Made by a program: the position numbers and the translations under genes. This document shows, one piece after another, positions 8,873 to 17,353 of a stretch of 31,412 bases of DNA. Source of the stretch: JAXGYX01 sp964487355. GTDB lineage: Bacteria > Bacillota > Clostridia > Saccharofermentanales > Fastidiosipilaceae. Location: positions 1 through 31,412 of the forward strand of contig CAZAPS010000019.1 of the NCBI GenBank assembly GCA_964487355.1. Reading direction: 5' to 3'. Each line of letters begins with the position of its first letter. Within the stretch, counting starts at the first letter, position 1. The notes under the pieces are model-generated. The model saw only the letters and a list, made by a program, of their open reading frames with translations. It did no database searches and was not told the DNA's origin.

Positions 8873-9772
8873 TTAAGGGAATTCCTCGTTTCGCCGAGCG
8901 CGACAAGTCATGATACAGATCTCACGCAGCAGCTTGCCCGCAAGACTGGTTGAAATTAAACTGGGATCAAGGTCGGGCGCCAGTTCGGTAATGTCCAGAC
9001 CCACCACATTAAGTTTTCTGGTGGAACGCAGCGCGCCATACAAATCTAAAAAGCTGACACCACCGGCCTCTGGTGTTCCGGTGCCCGGAAAACAAGACGG
9101 GTCGAGCACATCCAGGTCGATTGTCAGATAGACCGGGGCGTCCCCGATCTCTTCAAGCGCGCTGGGCAGCGCGGCGAATCCGTTGCGGTGTAAAAGTGTA
9201 TGATCTTTTGACCACTGAAATTCCTGACGATCTCCGCTGCGAACGCCAAATTGGAAGATCCGATTGTCTCCGACGATCTCCCAGCAGCGGCGAATCACGC
9301 AGGCGTGTGATAGCTTCTCGCCTAAATATTCATCCCGAAGATCGGCGTGGGCGTCGAAATGAATGATGTGCAAATCCGGATATCGCTCAGCGGCCGCTCT
9401 AACCGCGGGATAGGTCACCAGGTGCTCGCCTCCTATCATAATCGGGAATTTGCCATCTTCAAATAGTTTGGCCTTGGTGTCGTAGATCATGTCGAGAACT
9501 CGTTCGGTGTTTCCAAACGGCAACTCCAGATCGCCCATGTCGCAGATTTTGTAGTCAAACACATCGCGATTTTGGTAGGGACTATATGATTCCAGCGAAT
9601 AACTCTCATTGCGAATGGAGGACGGGCCAAAACGCGCGCCCGGGTGATAGGAAGTGGTGCCGTCAAACGGCGCGCCAAACAGCACTATTTCCGCCTTCTT
9701 ATATTTTGTGTTCATGCCTAAAAAAGGAATGTGGCGGTTCATGCGATGCGGCAAATGTTGCTTAATACTCAT
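8873..9772 (-). CDS. speB: Agmatinase (ureohydrolase)
   Basis: Manganese-dependent hydrolase cleaving agmatine to putrescine and urea. The product is 299 residues, normal for SpeB. Metal-binding motifs are intact: GGEH (H117), DAHAD (D140, H142, D144) and TIDLDVLDP (D219, D221). SHACVIRR and PGTGTPEAGG also match the ureohydrolase family. The start overlaps the last bases of speE by 11 bases, so the two are probably translationally coupled; Met 11 is a possible alternative start. Agmatinase rather than arginase is favoured because arginine decarboxylase is encoded two genes upstream. A role on aminopropylagmatine is a possible alternative if the adjacent synthase uses agmatine. Confidence 0.92.
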   Translation of the reverse strand: MSIKQHLPHRMNRHIPFLGMNTKYKKAEIVLFGAPFDGTTSYHPGARFGPSSIRNESYSLESYSPYQNRDVFDYKICDMGDLELPFGNTERVLDMIYDTKAKLFEDGKFPIMIGGEHLVTYPAVRAAAERYPDLHIIHFDAHADLRDEYLGEKLSHACVIRRCWEIVGDNRIFQFGVRSGDRQEFQWSKDHTLLHRNGFAALPSALEEIGDAPVYLTIDLDVLDPSCFPGTGTPEAGGVSFLDLYGALRSTRKLNVVGLDITELAPDLDPSLISTSLAGKLLREICIMTCRARRNEEFP

Positions 9773-10613
9773 AATTCAACAAATCCTTTACATAGTTTGG
9801 CAAGGCGAAACAGCCAACATGAAGATCGGTGTTATAATATTTTGTCTTGATGTCCAGGTCGTTCCAAAGCGTGGGGTCTAAATCTCTGATCGGATGAAAT
9901 TTTTTGGAAGCGAACCCAAACAGCCAGTGACCGGATGGATAAGTGGGGATGTGCGCCTGGTACACCATCGCGATATCAAACAATTCTTTGATTCGCGCGT
10001 GCGCCCGCTGCATCGCCGCCACATACTCGTCATAAAAAGTGCTTTCGTGCTGATTGATCAAAATTCCATCATCAGTCAACGCGTTATAGCAATTACCGTA
10101 AAACTCGCGGGTGAACAGACCCTCTCCCGGACCAAACGGATCGGTGGAATCGACAATGATCAGTTGATATTCATTTTGTTTGCGGCGGACAAACTGCACA
10201 CCATCGGCGATTTGCAGGTTGACCCTGGGATCATCCAGCTTGGAAGCGGTCTGAGGTAAATATTCCTTGCACAATGTGACCACATCCTCATCAATGTCCA
10301 CTAAATCAATTCTGCGAATAAAAGGGTAGCGTGTCAACTCCCTGATAGTGCCGCCGTCGCCCGCCCCGATAACCAGGACGTCGCGGATTTGCGGATTGGT
10401 CGCGACCGCGATGTGGGTGATCATTTCGTGATAGATGTACTCATCTTTTTCGGTCAGCATCAGATAGCTGTCGAGGATCAAAACACGGCCGAACTCTTCT
10501 GTGTCCAAAATCACAATGTCCTGATGGTCACTGCGCTGATGGATCACCTCGCGTTCGACTTTCATGGTGAAACGGACGGAGGGGGTGTGATCTTCGGTAA
10601 ACCACAAGTTCAT
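9762..10613 (-). CDS. speE: Spermidine synthase (putrescine aminopropyltransferase)
   Basis: Transfers the aminopropyl group from decarboxylated S-adenosylmethionine to putrescine, giving spermidine and methylthioadenosine. The product is 283 residues from ATG 10613, which has GGAG at 10621-10624 seven bases upstream; an in-frame TTG at 10619 is less likely. Motifs are LWFTEDHTPSVRF at the start, GAGDGGTIRE (83-92; the usual first GGGDGG reads GAGDGG), LVDIDEDVV for the nucleotide ribose, and IIVDSTDPFGPGEGLF with D155/D158 in the active site. The neighbouring speD provides its co-substrate and speB its acceptor. Confidence 0.95.
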   Translation of the reverse strand: MNLWFTEDHTPSVRFTMKVEREVIHQRSDHQDIVILDTEEFGRVLILDSYLMLTEKDEYIYHEMITHIAVATNPQIRDVLVIGAGDGGTIRELTRYPFIRRIDLVDIDEDVVTLCKEYLPQTASKLDDPRVNLQIADGVQFVRRKQNEYQLIIVDSTDPFGPGEGLFTREFYGNCYNALTDDGILINQHESTFYDEYVAAMQRAHARIKELFDIAMVYQAHIPTYPSGHWLFGFASKKFHPIRDLDPTLWNDLDIKTKYYNTDLHVGCFALPNYVKDLLNYEY

Positions 10614-10651
10614 GCTCAATCTCCATTCTACGGCTTAAATCACGTTTTAAC

Positions 10652-12118
10652 CTAAGTGAAGGCGTGTGGTCGGGTCACGACATTGATGTCACGCGTGTCT
10701 ATGTCCATGGCTCCGGTCAACGAACTGCCTTTTTTCCGGCTGTACTCAATATAGTTGATCACCTCTTCGGTGATTCGCTCCCCGGGTGCGAGTATGGGTA
10801 TACCTGGAGGATAACACATAACAAATTCGGCTGAAATCTCTCCACCGGATTGGACGAGCGGCAGTGTCTTTTGTGTGGCGTAAAATGCGGCCTGGGGTGG
10901 CAACTCGACGATTGGCTTGATGTATTCGCCGCTCAGCATGCCGGTCGGTTCTTTTTGATATCGCCGCTTGATGTCGGTCAGCGCGGCCATCAGGCGCTCC
11001 AGTTCCAGATAGCGGTCACCGGAGGAGATGATGGCCAGAATATTCCCCAAATCGCCAAACTCGATTTGGATGTTGTATTCATCACGCAAAATGTCATATA
11101 CTTCGACACCGGCCAGCCCGATATCCAATGTGTGGACCGACAGCTTGGTGTTGTCGAACAGATAAAACGCGCCACCGTCGGCGCAGTTTTGGCTAAAGGC
11201 CAGGTAACCGCCGATTTGATTGATCTCTTGCCTGGCGTACTCCGTCATGCTCATCACTTTGCGGAAGATACGTTTGCCGTTTCGGTACAGGTTTTTACGC
11301 GCGAGATCCAGCGAGATCATCAGCAGATAAGAGGCGGAAGTGGTCTGGGTCAAATTTAAAATTTGACGGACTCTGCCTTCGTTCATATTTTTGCCCAGCA
11401 AAAGAAGCGAGCTTTGAGTCAGGGATCCGCCGGTCTTGTGCATGCTGACCGCGGACATGTCAGCTCCACAGTGCATCGCGGCGGGCGGTAAATCATCACC
11501 GAAATAAAAATGGGTGCCATGCGCCTCGTCGACCAGCAACAGCATGTCATGTCGATGCGCCAGATTCGCGATTTTTCGTAAATCGGGGCAAATTCCGTAA
11601 TAGGTGGGGTTGTTGACGAACACGGCTTTGGCGTCGGGGTGATCATTGATGGCCGTGCGGACGTCCTCATAAGACATGCCAAGGGGGATGCCGAGCTGTT
11701 CATTGATGCCCGGGTTGACATAGACGGGAATCGCGCCACAGATAACCAACGCGTTGATCGCGCTGCGGTGCACGTTGCGCGGCATGATGATCTTGTCCCC
11801 CGGTTTACAGGCGGTCATGATCATTGTCTGAATCCCGGCTGTGGTGCCATTTACCACAAAGAAGGCGTGTCGGGCGCCGAACGCTTCGGCGGCGATTTGC
11901 TCAGCGTCGCGGATAACGGAAATGGGATGACAAAGGTTGTCCAAAGCTTTCATGGAATTGACGTCGGCTTTCATGGCGTTTTCACCCAGAAAATCTTTCA
12001 ACTCAGGATTGCCTCGCCCTCCTTTGTGTCCCGGCACATCGAAATGTACCGTGCGGTCGTCGATGTGTTTTTTCAGCGCGTCAAATAAAGGTGTGTTTCG
12101 TTGTCGCAGTTCATGCAT
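10652..12118 (-). CDS. speA: Arginine decarboxylase (Orn/Lys/Arg decarboxylase family, short form)
   Basis: PLP-dependent aspartate-aminotransferase-fold decarboxylase converting arginine to agmatine. The product is 488 residues, matching the short Bacillus-type SpeA/YaaO enzymes and lacking the long wing domains of inducible enterobacterial forms. Motifs are FDVPGHKGG (26-34), NGTTAGIQ (90-97), VDEAHGTHF with D197 binding the PLP pyridine nitrogen, and SMHKTGGSLTQSS with Schiff-base lysine K228. The C-terminal CYPPGIPILAPGERIT is typical. Substrate is assigned from context (agmatinase downstream); lysine decarboxylase is the main alternative, since sequence alone separates these poorly. It lies 67 bases after speD with no terminator between. 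Confidence 0.88.
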   Translation of the reverse strand: MHELRQRNTPLFDALKKHIDDRTVHFDVPGHKGGRGNPELKDFLGENAMKADVNSMKALDNLCHPISVIRDAEQIAAEAFGARHAFFVVNGTTAGIQTMIMTACKPGDKIIMPRNVHRSAINALVICGAIPVYVNPGINEQLGIPLGMSYEDVRTAINDHPDAKAVFVNNPTYYGICPDLRKIANLAHRHDMLLLVDEAHGTHFYFGDDLPPAAMHCGADMSAVSMHKTGGSLTQSSLLLLGKNMNEGRVRQILNLTQTTSASYLLMISLDLARKNLYRNGKRIFRKVMSMTEYARQEINQIGGYLAFSQNCADGGAFYLFDNTKLSVHTLDIGLAGVEVYDILRDEYNIQIEFGDLGNILAIISSGDRYLELERLMAALTDIKRRYQKEPTGMLSGEYIKPIVELPPQAAFYATQKTLPLVQSGGEISAEFVMCYPPGIPILAPGERITEEVINYIEYSRKKGSSLTGAMDIDTRDINVVTRPHAFT

Positions 12119-12185
12119 GTCTATTCCTACCTTAAAGTGGGTGCCCGGTGGATGCGATTGGCCGCCGCCACGATTTCGCGATTGA

Positions 12186-12995
12186 TTAATAAATATTCAT
12201 GCCACTGAATATTTCAATCATTTCCTCACGTAGTCGATTGCTGATATCCAGACGCTCATGCGGAGCCAGTTCATCGGCGTTGGCGTTGAATAGATAGTTT
12301 TGCAGATCAATTTCCTTGATCAGCATTTTTGTGTGAAATAAATTGGACTGGTACACGTTTAAGTCGATGGCGTCATATCGAGTCAGGGTTTGTGGTTCAA
12401 TATATTCCTGAATCGAGTGAATATCGTGGTCCATAAAATATTTCTTCCCGACAATGTCGCGGGTGAAGCCGCGCACACGATAGTCGATCACGATGATGTC
12501 TGAGTCAAAGCTGGAAATCAGAAAATCCAAGGTCTTCAAAGGAGAGACTGTGCCACAAGTTTGGACGTCGATGTCGACTCTAAATGTGCTGACGGAGTTT
12601 TCGGGATGAGATTCGGGGAAGGTGTGCACGGTCACATGACTTTTGTCCAGATGGGCGTGCAGTGTGTCGGGCACGGACGGCACGCCTTCAATATGCCCCT
12701 GATTGCAGGATCTGTCGATGTCTTCGGGAGCCACCGCCTGCTCGGCGATCAAAATGTTGACCGACGCGCCCTGCGGTTCATAATCCTGACGGGAAATATT
12801 CAGGACGGTCGCGCCGATCAGCTCGGTGACCTGGTAGAGAATATTCGTAAGACGTTGTGAGTTGTATTGATCATCGATGTACGCCAAATAGTCCTCTTGC
12901 TCACGTTTGGTCTTGGCGTAACAGATATCATATATATTAAAACTAAGTGTTTTCGTTAAATTGTTAAAGCCATACAATGTTAATTTTTCACTCAT
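12186..12995 (-). CDS. speD: S-adenosylmethionine decarboxylase proenzyme (E. coli-type)
   Basis: Pyruvoyl enzyme that decarboxylates SAM to make the aminopropyl donor for SpeE. The product is 269 residues from ATG 12995, matching the ~264-residue E. coli SpeD class rather than the short ~130-residue class of many Bacillota and archaea. Near-identical blocks to that class are LYGFNNLTKTLSFNIYDICY, RQDYEPQGASV, and HLDKSHVTVHTFPESHPE with the self-cleavage serine in KSH. Others are FRVDIDVQTCG, DYRVRGFTRDI and FHTKMLIKE. The frame is open to 13052, but ATG 12995 is chosen because AAAGG lies nine bases upstream and homologues begin there. It is the first gene of the polyamine block, with a TATAAT-like element about 80 bases upstream. 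Confidence 0.94.
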   Translation of the reverse strand: MSEKLTLYGFNNLTKTLSFNIYDICYAKTKREQEDYLAYIDDQYNSQRLTNILYQVTELIGATVLNISRQDYEPQGASVNILIAEQAVAPEDIDRSCNQGHIEGVPSVPDTLHAHLDKSHVTVHTFPESHPENSVSTFRVDIDVQTCGTVSPLKTLDFLISSFDSDIIVIDYRVRGFTRDIVGKKYFMDHDIHSIQEYIEPQTLTRYDAIDLNVYQSNLFHTKMLIKEIDLQNYLFNANADELAPHERLDISNRLREEMIEIFSGMNIY

Positions 12996-13073
12996 ATCAG
13001 GCGGCCTTTCTCGTATAAAATCAATGGCGAATATGTTGGTTTGCACAGTCACATAGCGACCCGCAACCTATAC

Positions 13074-13079
13074 ATTATA
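13074..13079 (-). promoter_or_regulatory. Possible -10 box of the polyamine operon
   Basis: On the minus strand this reads TATAAT, within GTATATAATGTATAGG, between the end of the unknown 429-residue gene (13116) and speD (12995). It would give a leader of about 70-75 bases. I found no convincing -35 at 16-18 bases, so the promoter is tentative. Confidence 0.4.
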
Positions 13080-13115
13080 TACGAAGCGCACATGAAAACG
13101 GTAGTGCCGCGCAGA

Positions 13116-14405
13116 TTAATCGAACCAATTTTTGATCGTGTCGGGGTTTGTGTTGGACTTGGCGCCACCCAGAACCCGTTCAAATAATTCACGCGCGTCC
13201 AACAGATCGTCACCGAAAAAACGCAGCCGCAACAGGCCACGGACCTCGCCTTTGTCGATCGCCAATCTGAGATTTCTCGCCGGCATGCGTGGCTGACTCA
13301 GATGCTCTTCTTTTATCCCGCGATTCAACAAGTTTTTCAATATGCGGTTGCTATAGAGCCAACAGTGATCTTTATCCGTGGCGTCATCGATCAACACGAA
13401 GGAACGAAAACGCAGGGCCAGAATTGTTGGTGTGATGTGTCGAGCGTCTCTAATTGAAAAATAATGGTCCAGAATGAAACGCTGCTTGACCAGGTTGGCG
13501 CGAAAATGTCGGCGGATCGTGTGTTCGATCAGCCAATCCTGATAGCTTCGTTGTTCGGACGCTGTCAACGCGGCGAAAAAAGCCTGTGATGACCGGTCGA
13601 CGCGTGGCCAGGTTTGCGCGAACGTCTCGTAAAACAAAATCCGTTGACGATCGGAAAATCGGATGGAGCGGACCACACGAGCCACAATTTGCGAGGCATG
13701 TTCGGCCGGCATATATGATAGAGCTTCAAATAAGAGTGCGCGGTTGGACCAATAATCGGCATCGTTCGCGGACAAAAAGGCCTGTCCGACCAACGTCGCG
13801 CCAAAAGTGCTGGCCGGTTCAATCAGATAATCGGACAGATAGTGAACGATTCGATCGATTGGGCGAGCCTGCAGCGGATCGTGATCCACTGCGCGGTCGC
13901 TAAGGTTTAATGCCAGGGACAGGTCTTGAATGAATAGTTTGGCGTCGCGGGACAGCGAGACATTTGTGGTCAGCAGATTCGCCAATTTGTCCGGTCGGTT
14001 CCGCGAGTCACTCTTATAAAGAGCGCGAAACATGAGGTGCAGACCATGCCGAATGTTATCGGAGGGAAAATGTCTTTGGAACGCGCTCCAGCCGGCGCGG
14101 AACAATGTCCAGCTCGCCGCTCTGACCGCGATGAAATTCAGTTTCTTGAGCGTGCTCTTATCCTGGACGAGCGGATAGCTTTCAAACAGTTGAAAGGATA
14201 GTTGAGGTTTGATCTCGATGCGCAAACCGGAAACTTTTTTTAACGGCGTTTCGCGCAGCAGAGTTAACAATGAGCGATCCACCTCGGTTGTTTGAGGCAG
14301 TCTGATCTCTTCCGGCAAAGGGAAATTCGGTCGAATTTCGTTCATTAAAGTCGACAGGTCGGTCGGCAAATTCGTAAAGTAGTTTTTCTCTTTGATCATA
14401 TTCAC
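13116..14405 (-). CDS. Unknown protein coupled to a ZorA/ExbB-like membrane protein
   Basis: I do not recognise this 429-residue protein with confidence. It has no signal peptide or TM helix, is rich in Arg and Leu, and looks mostly helical between residues 90 and 310 (blocks like AVRAASWTLFRAGWSAF and WSNRALLFEALSYMPAEHA). A more mixed C-terminal part includes RFRSFVLIDDATDKDHCWLY (about 332-351) and LRLAIDKGEVRGLLRLRFFG (about 379-398). No nucleotide-binding, nuclease or OmpA/MotB motif is visible. It starts 3 bases after the stop of the upstream three-TM protein, so the two are surely co-translated and probably partners. The helical-repeat layout and partner faintly recall EH-signature (ZorC) proteins of Zorya systems. 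That similarity is by eye only and not established. The gene ends 120 bases before speD and has no terminator. Confidence 0.6.
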   Translation of the reverse strand: MNMIKEKNYFTNLPTDLSTLMNEIRPNFPLPEEIRLPQTTEVDRSLLTLLRETPLKKVSGLRIEIKPQLSFQLFESYPLVQDKSTLKKLNFIAVRAASWTLFRAGWSAFQRHFPSDNIRHGLHLMFRALYKSDSRNRPDKLANLLTTNVSLSRDAKLFIQDLSLALNLSDRAVDHDPLQARPIDRIVHYLSDYLIEPASTFGATLVGQAFLSANDADYWSNRALLFEALSYMPAEHASQIVARVVRSIRFSDRQRILFYETFAQTWPRVDRSSQAFFAALTASEQRSYQDWLIEHTIRRHFRANLVKQRFILDHYFSIRDARHITPTILALRFRSFVLIDDATDKDHCWLYSNRILKNLLNRGIKEEHLSQPRMPARNLRLAIDKGEVRGLLRLRFFGDDLLDARELFERVLGGAKSNTNPDTIKNWFD

Positions 14406-14408
14406 CTC

Positions 14409-16160
14409 TTACTTGCGGTAAGAGAGCTTGTTGGTCGCGGTCGCCAATTGTTCCACCGTCTTGCTCAAACCGCTGACAGTGTCCCGCACCATGGCGGTCG
14501 AAGCCGCCAGGCGACCATTGATTTCGGCAAGATTGCGATCAAAGTCACCCAAGGTGCCGTTTACCGTCGAGCTTAAACCGGTCGAGAAGTGGTCGACCGA
14601 ATGATTCAAATTGGCGTTAAGAGTGGACATGGATTGATGCAATTGATCGTTCGCGTCCTGCATGTCCATCGCCGCCTGGGTGATCTGGGTCGAGAGCAGA
14701 CGATATTTGTCCACCGACTCGGAATTTTCGGAAGTCATCGTGTCCACCAGGGAAATGACGGTGTCGCTGACCTGACTGACCAGTTCGGTATTTGTCTGTG
14801 AAATCGTTTCCAGCATTTTCGCGTTTTGTGCGCTCATATCTTTTAACAGTTCACGGGAGGCCTGCTCGGTGGAGCTCACCAGCTCTTTGAGACCGGTGTT
14901 TTCCTGAATCATTAAGTTGAGTGTGGTCGAGACGGTCTCGGCAAATGAGTTCAGGTCGGTGGACAGCGCGGTCAGCTGTTTTGACATGGCGACCTCGCCG
15001 GCAGACTGAGCTTGCAGCATTTTTTGCCCGGTTTCAGACAGCTGAGCGACGGCCAGACCAAATTGGGTGGCATCTTTTGCCCATGTGCCGTGTGTGTTGT
15101 TGAAAGTGGAGATGGATGAATCAACATGTTCCTGGAGCGCGGTCGATCGCTCAACGTAGACGTCCAGCGCGTCCAACGCCAGGTCAACCTGGTTTTTGGA
15201 CTGGTTCAGCTCGGTGGTGTATTGATTCAGTTCGTAATAGAAGGGGGCCATTTGATCGCGCACCGAACGAGTCAGCTCGTGCGCGAATTCCGCGGCCAAT
15301 TCGCCCAGTCCTTCCACCTGGCGACGACTATATTCGTCAGCTAAATCGGACATCGCCCGGTTTGATTCCTCAATCGAAGGCGCGATGTTGTCCTTGATAC
15401 TCGTCTCAATGCTTTCTCTGACCGCCAGCACGAGGGCCTTATCAGTCAGCTGCTCAACCTTTCCACTCAAGTGCTCAACCGACTCTTTCATGTCGCGATC
15501 ATAGGTTAGGAAATTGTCAATCAGCAAAGCGGTTCCGGACTCATTGTTAAATACCGGAATATGTCGTTCAATTTCGCGGGAGCAGGCGGCTTCATTGTGA
15601 CGCAGACTGTCCTTGTACAAATTGTTTGAGATGGTTAACAGGAAAAAACCCAGAACACTGATGGTGAGCGGAGCGAAGATATACAGCAGCATGTCCCGGC
15701 TGTCAATCGGCACCAATATGAAATGATAAATGGCCAGACCGATGGTGGCGAGTATGCCGAGCGCTAAAATGGAATAGGGTATATTTTTCCCCAGTGCCCG
15801 TAGACCGCGCTCGTCTAAAATATTTTTAGACGACAGATAGTTTTCCGGGGCCGGAATCCAAAGTCCCATATAAGACGATTCGCTGTCCGACGCCAGTCGC
15901 TCGATCGCGCCTTTGATCCGCTCGTCCTCCGTTTTATCGCCGGCCTGACGCAACGACTGCAAGTTTTCGATCGTCCGCCCGTCCAGCGCCTCCATGTCGT
16001 TCAATATGGAAAGAAAATGATTGCGGAGCACGCGGGTGTTCTTTTGATTCGTGATAAGAAAAAAAATAACCGTGATCAGCATAAGGGCGCTTAGCGCAAT
16101 GGTCGCGATGATCGAACCCAAAGCCGGTTGCGTGAACGCGTATAGAACATAATCAAACAT
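14409..16160 (-). CDS. MotA/ExbB/ZorA-like three-TM protein with long coiled-coil tail
   Basis: 583 residues from ATG 16160 (AGGAG seven bases upstream). TM1 is at about 14-37, a ~90-residue cytoplasmic loop follows, and TM2 (127-150) and TM3 (157-179) form a hairpin. A very long, mainly helical tail (about 185-583), rich in Ser, Thr, Gln, Leu and Asn with heptad-like spacing, is predicted cytoplasmic. The topology and the P-x-x-x-x-A-L-G-I-L-A-T-I-G-L element in TM2, with ISVLGFFLLTISNNLY in TM3, resemble MotA/TolQ/ExbB proton channels. The tail length is closest to ZorA of Zorya defence systems. No MotB, ExbD, TolR or ZorB partner is encoded in this window. The tail also superficially resembles chemoreceptor signalling helices, but no receptor hairpin motif is seen. 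It is cut off from fabD by a terminator, so it should have its own promoter. Confidence 0.6.
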   Translation of the reverse strand: MFDYVLYAFTQPALGSIIATIALSALMLITVIFFLITNQKNTRVLRNHFLSILNDMEALDGRTIENLQSLRQAGDKTEDERIKGAIERLASDSESSYMGLWIPAPENYLSSKNILDERGLRALGKNIPYSILALGILATIGLAIYHFILVPIDSRDMLLYIFAPLTISVLGFFLLTISNNLYKDSLRHNEAACSREIERHIPVFNNESGTALLIDNFLTYDRDMKESVEHLSGKVEQLTDKALVLAVRESIETSIKDNIAPSIEESNRAMSDLADEYSRRQVEGLGELAAEFAHELTRSVRDQMAPFYYELNQYTTELNQSKNQVDLALDALDVYVERSTALQEHVDSSISTFNNTHGTWAKDATQFGLAVAQLSETGQKMLQAQSAGEVAMSKQLTALSTDLNSFAETVSTTLNLMIQENTGLKELVSSTEQASRELLKDMSAQNAKMLETISQTNTELVSQVSDTVISLVDTMTSENSESVDKYRLLSTQITQAAMDMQDANDQLHQSMSTLNANLNHSVDHFSTGLSSTVNGTLGDFDRNLAEINGRLAASTAMVRDTVSGLSKTVEQLATATNKLSYRK

Positions 16161-16232
16161 TTTGTCGCTCCTGATTAACCTTTTGATTAAGCATAGCGCA
16201 AGTAACGCAAAACCGATAATCGAGCATAGGAC

Positions 16233-16272
16233 AAAAAAGGCGATATCCTTTCAATTTCTGAAAGGATATCGC
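16233..16272 (-). terminator. Intrinsic terminator of fabD
   Basis: Perfect 13-bp stem: 16240-16252 (GCGATATCCTTTC) with 16260-16272, and a 7-base loop at 16253-16259. On the minus strand it is followed by a T-run (six A's at 16233-16238 on the plus strand). It lies 50 bases past the fabD stop and isolates fabD from the ZorA-like gene. Confidence 0.9.
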
Positions 16273-16322
16273 GATGTAAGAATAATTTAATCAGGCTGTA
16301 AGGAAAAAACAAAGATAGTTGA

Positions 16323-17252
16323 TCATTCTTTCAGATTATTCAGTGTCTCGTTCAGAGTGGAAGAGTCCTCAACTCGCGAGGTGTTCACCTGTCTGTCAAT
16401 TTTGCGAATCAAACCGGTCAATGTCTTGCCCGGCCCAAATTCGATAAAATTGGTTTTCCCGTTCGCAATCAGGTTGAGCACTTCTTTGGTCCAACGCACG
16501 GGGCTGACCATATGATCCGCGAGATAGGACGGAAAATCTGTTTCCGCGGGGAGAAGCTCTCCGGTCACGTTTGAAAACATGGCAAGATCTGACCGGTCGA
16601 AAGTCATCGTTGACGCGAACGATTTTAAGCCCACCGCGGCGCTGTTCATCAATGGAGTGTGAAAAGCGCCCGCCACAGACAGTTGAGCGGCCCGACGCGC
16701 TCCGGCGGCTTGACAAAGCTTTGCGACTTCGGCGGTTTCCTCCGCGTAGCCGGAAATGACCAACTGCCCCGGGCAATTATAGTTGGCCGGAAAAACCGTC
16801 TCTTTGTATTCAGGGCGAGCGCAAATTTCTTCGACGACTTCGTCCTCAAGTCCTAAGATTGCGTACATCGCGCCGGCGTTCAGTTCGCACGCGGCCTGCA
16901 TCAGTTCGGATCGCCTTTCGAGCAGACTCATCAGCTCTCGTCGGGTTAAGACCCCCGAGGCGCCCAGAGCGGAATATTCTCCTAAAGAGAACCCGGCCAG
17001 CGTGAGACCTTGGGGAAGGTCGCCGGCGAGCTCATCTTGCCAGGCGACGAAAGCGGCCAGGCTCAGCACCACAGTCGCGGGCTGTGAATACTTGGTTTGC
17101 GCCAACTGTTCGGCGTTCAACGCCAACAGATCATAGCCAAGATACTCGCCGCATTCCTCATAAACCTTTGCCGCCGCTTTATTTGAGCCCGCCAGGTCCT
17201 TGCCCATTCCCTCATATTGGGCGCCTTGTCCGGAAAAAACGCATACTGTCAT
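16323..17252 (-). CDS. fabD: Malonyl-CoA:ACP transacylase
   Basis: Loads malonate from malonyl-CoA onto acyl carrier protein for type II fatty acid synthesis. The product is 309 residues, normal for FabD. It has the N-terminal FSGQGAQYEGMG, nucleophile S89 in GFSLGEYSAL, conserved R in LLERRSELMQ, catalytic H198 in AGAFHTPLM, and FIEFGPGKTLTGL near the end. ATG 17252 has GGAGG seven bases upstream. It is transcribed away from the rest of the fab cluster, whereas in many Bacillota fabD lies inside it between fabK and fabG. A promoter and FabT-like sites upstream suggest shared control with the divergent fabH operon. Confidence 0.96.
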   Translation of the reverse strand: MTVCVFSGQGAQYEGMGKDLAGSNKAAAKVYEECGEYLGYDLLALNAEQLAQTKYSQPATVVLSLAAFVAWQDELAGDLPQGLTLAGFSLGEYSALGASGVLTRRELMSLLERRSELMQAACELNAGAMYAILGLEDEVVEEICARPEYKETVFPANYNCPGQLVISGYAEETAEVAKLCQAAGARRAAQLSVAGAFHTPLMNSAAVGLKSFASTMTFDRSDLAMFSNVTGELLPAETDFPSYLADHMVSPVRWTKEVLNLIANGKTNFIEFGPGKTLTGLIRKIDRQVNTSRVEDSSTLNETLNNLKE

Positions 17253-17322
17253 GCACAGTCCTCCAATTCATGTTTGAAAAAAATTTGTGTAAACCGACAA
17301 TGTAACAAAATACCGGAATTGT

Positions 17323-17351
17323 AGTATAATTCAAATAACTTTACATTTCAA
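17323..17351 (-). promoter_or_regulatory. Sigma-A-type promoter for fabD
   Basis: On the minus strand there is a -35 TTGAAA (plus-strand 17346-17351) and a -10 TATACT (plus-strand 17323-17328), with exactly 17 bases between. Transcription would start about 60 bases before the fabD ATG. A FabT-like palindrome lies directly upstream, five bases from the -35 box. Confidence 0.75.
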
Positions 17352-17353
17352 AC

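Noticed and set aside
10850..11359. Plus-strand open frame of 169 codons inside speA
   Set aside because: Antisense shadow of the decarboxylase, whose PLP-binding motifs are intact on the minus strand.
13116..16160. Complete Zorya defence system
   Set aside because: No ZorB (OmpA-like), ZorD helicase or ZorE nuclease is encoded nearby, the surroundings are housekeeping genes rather than a defence island, and the ZorC resemblance is only visual.
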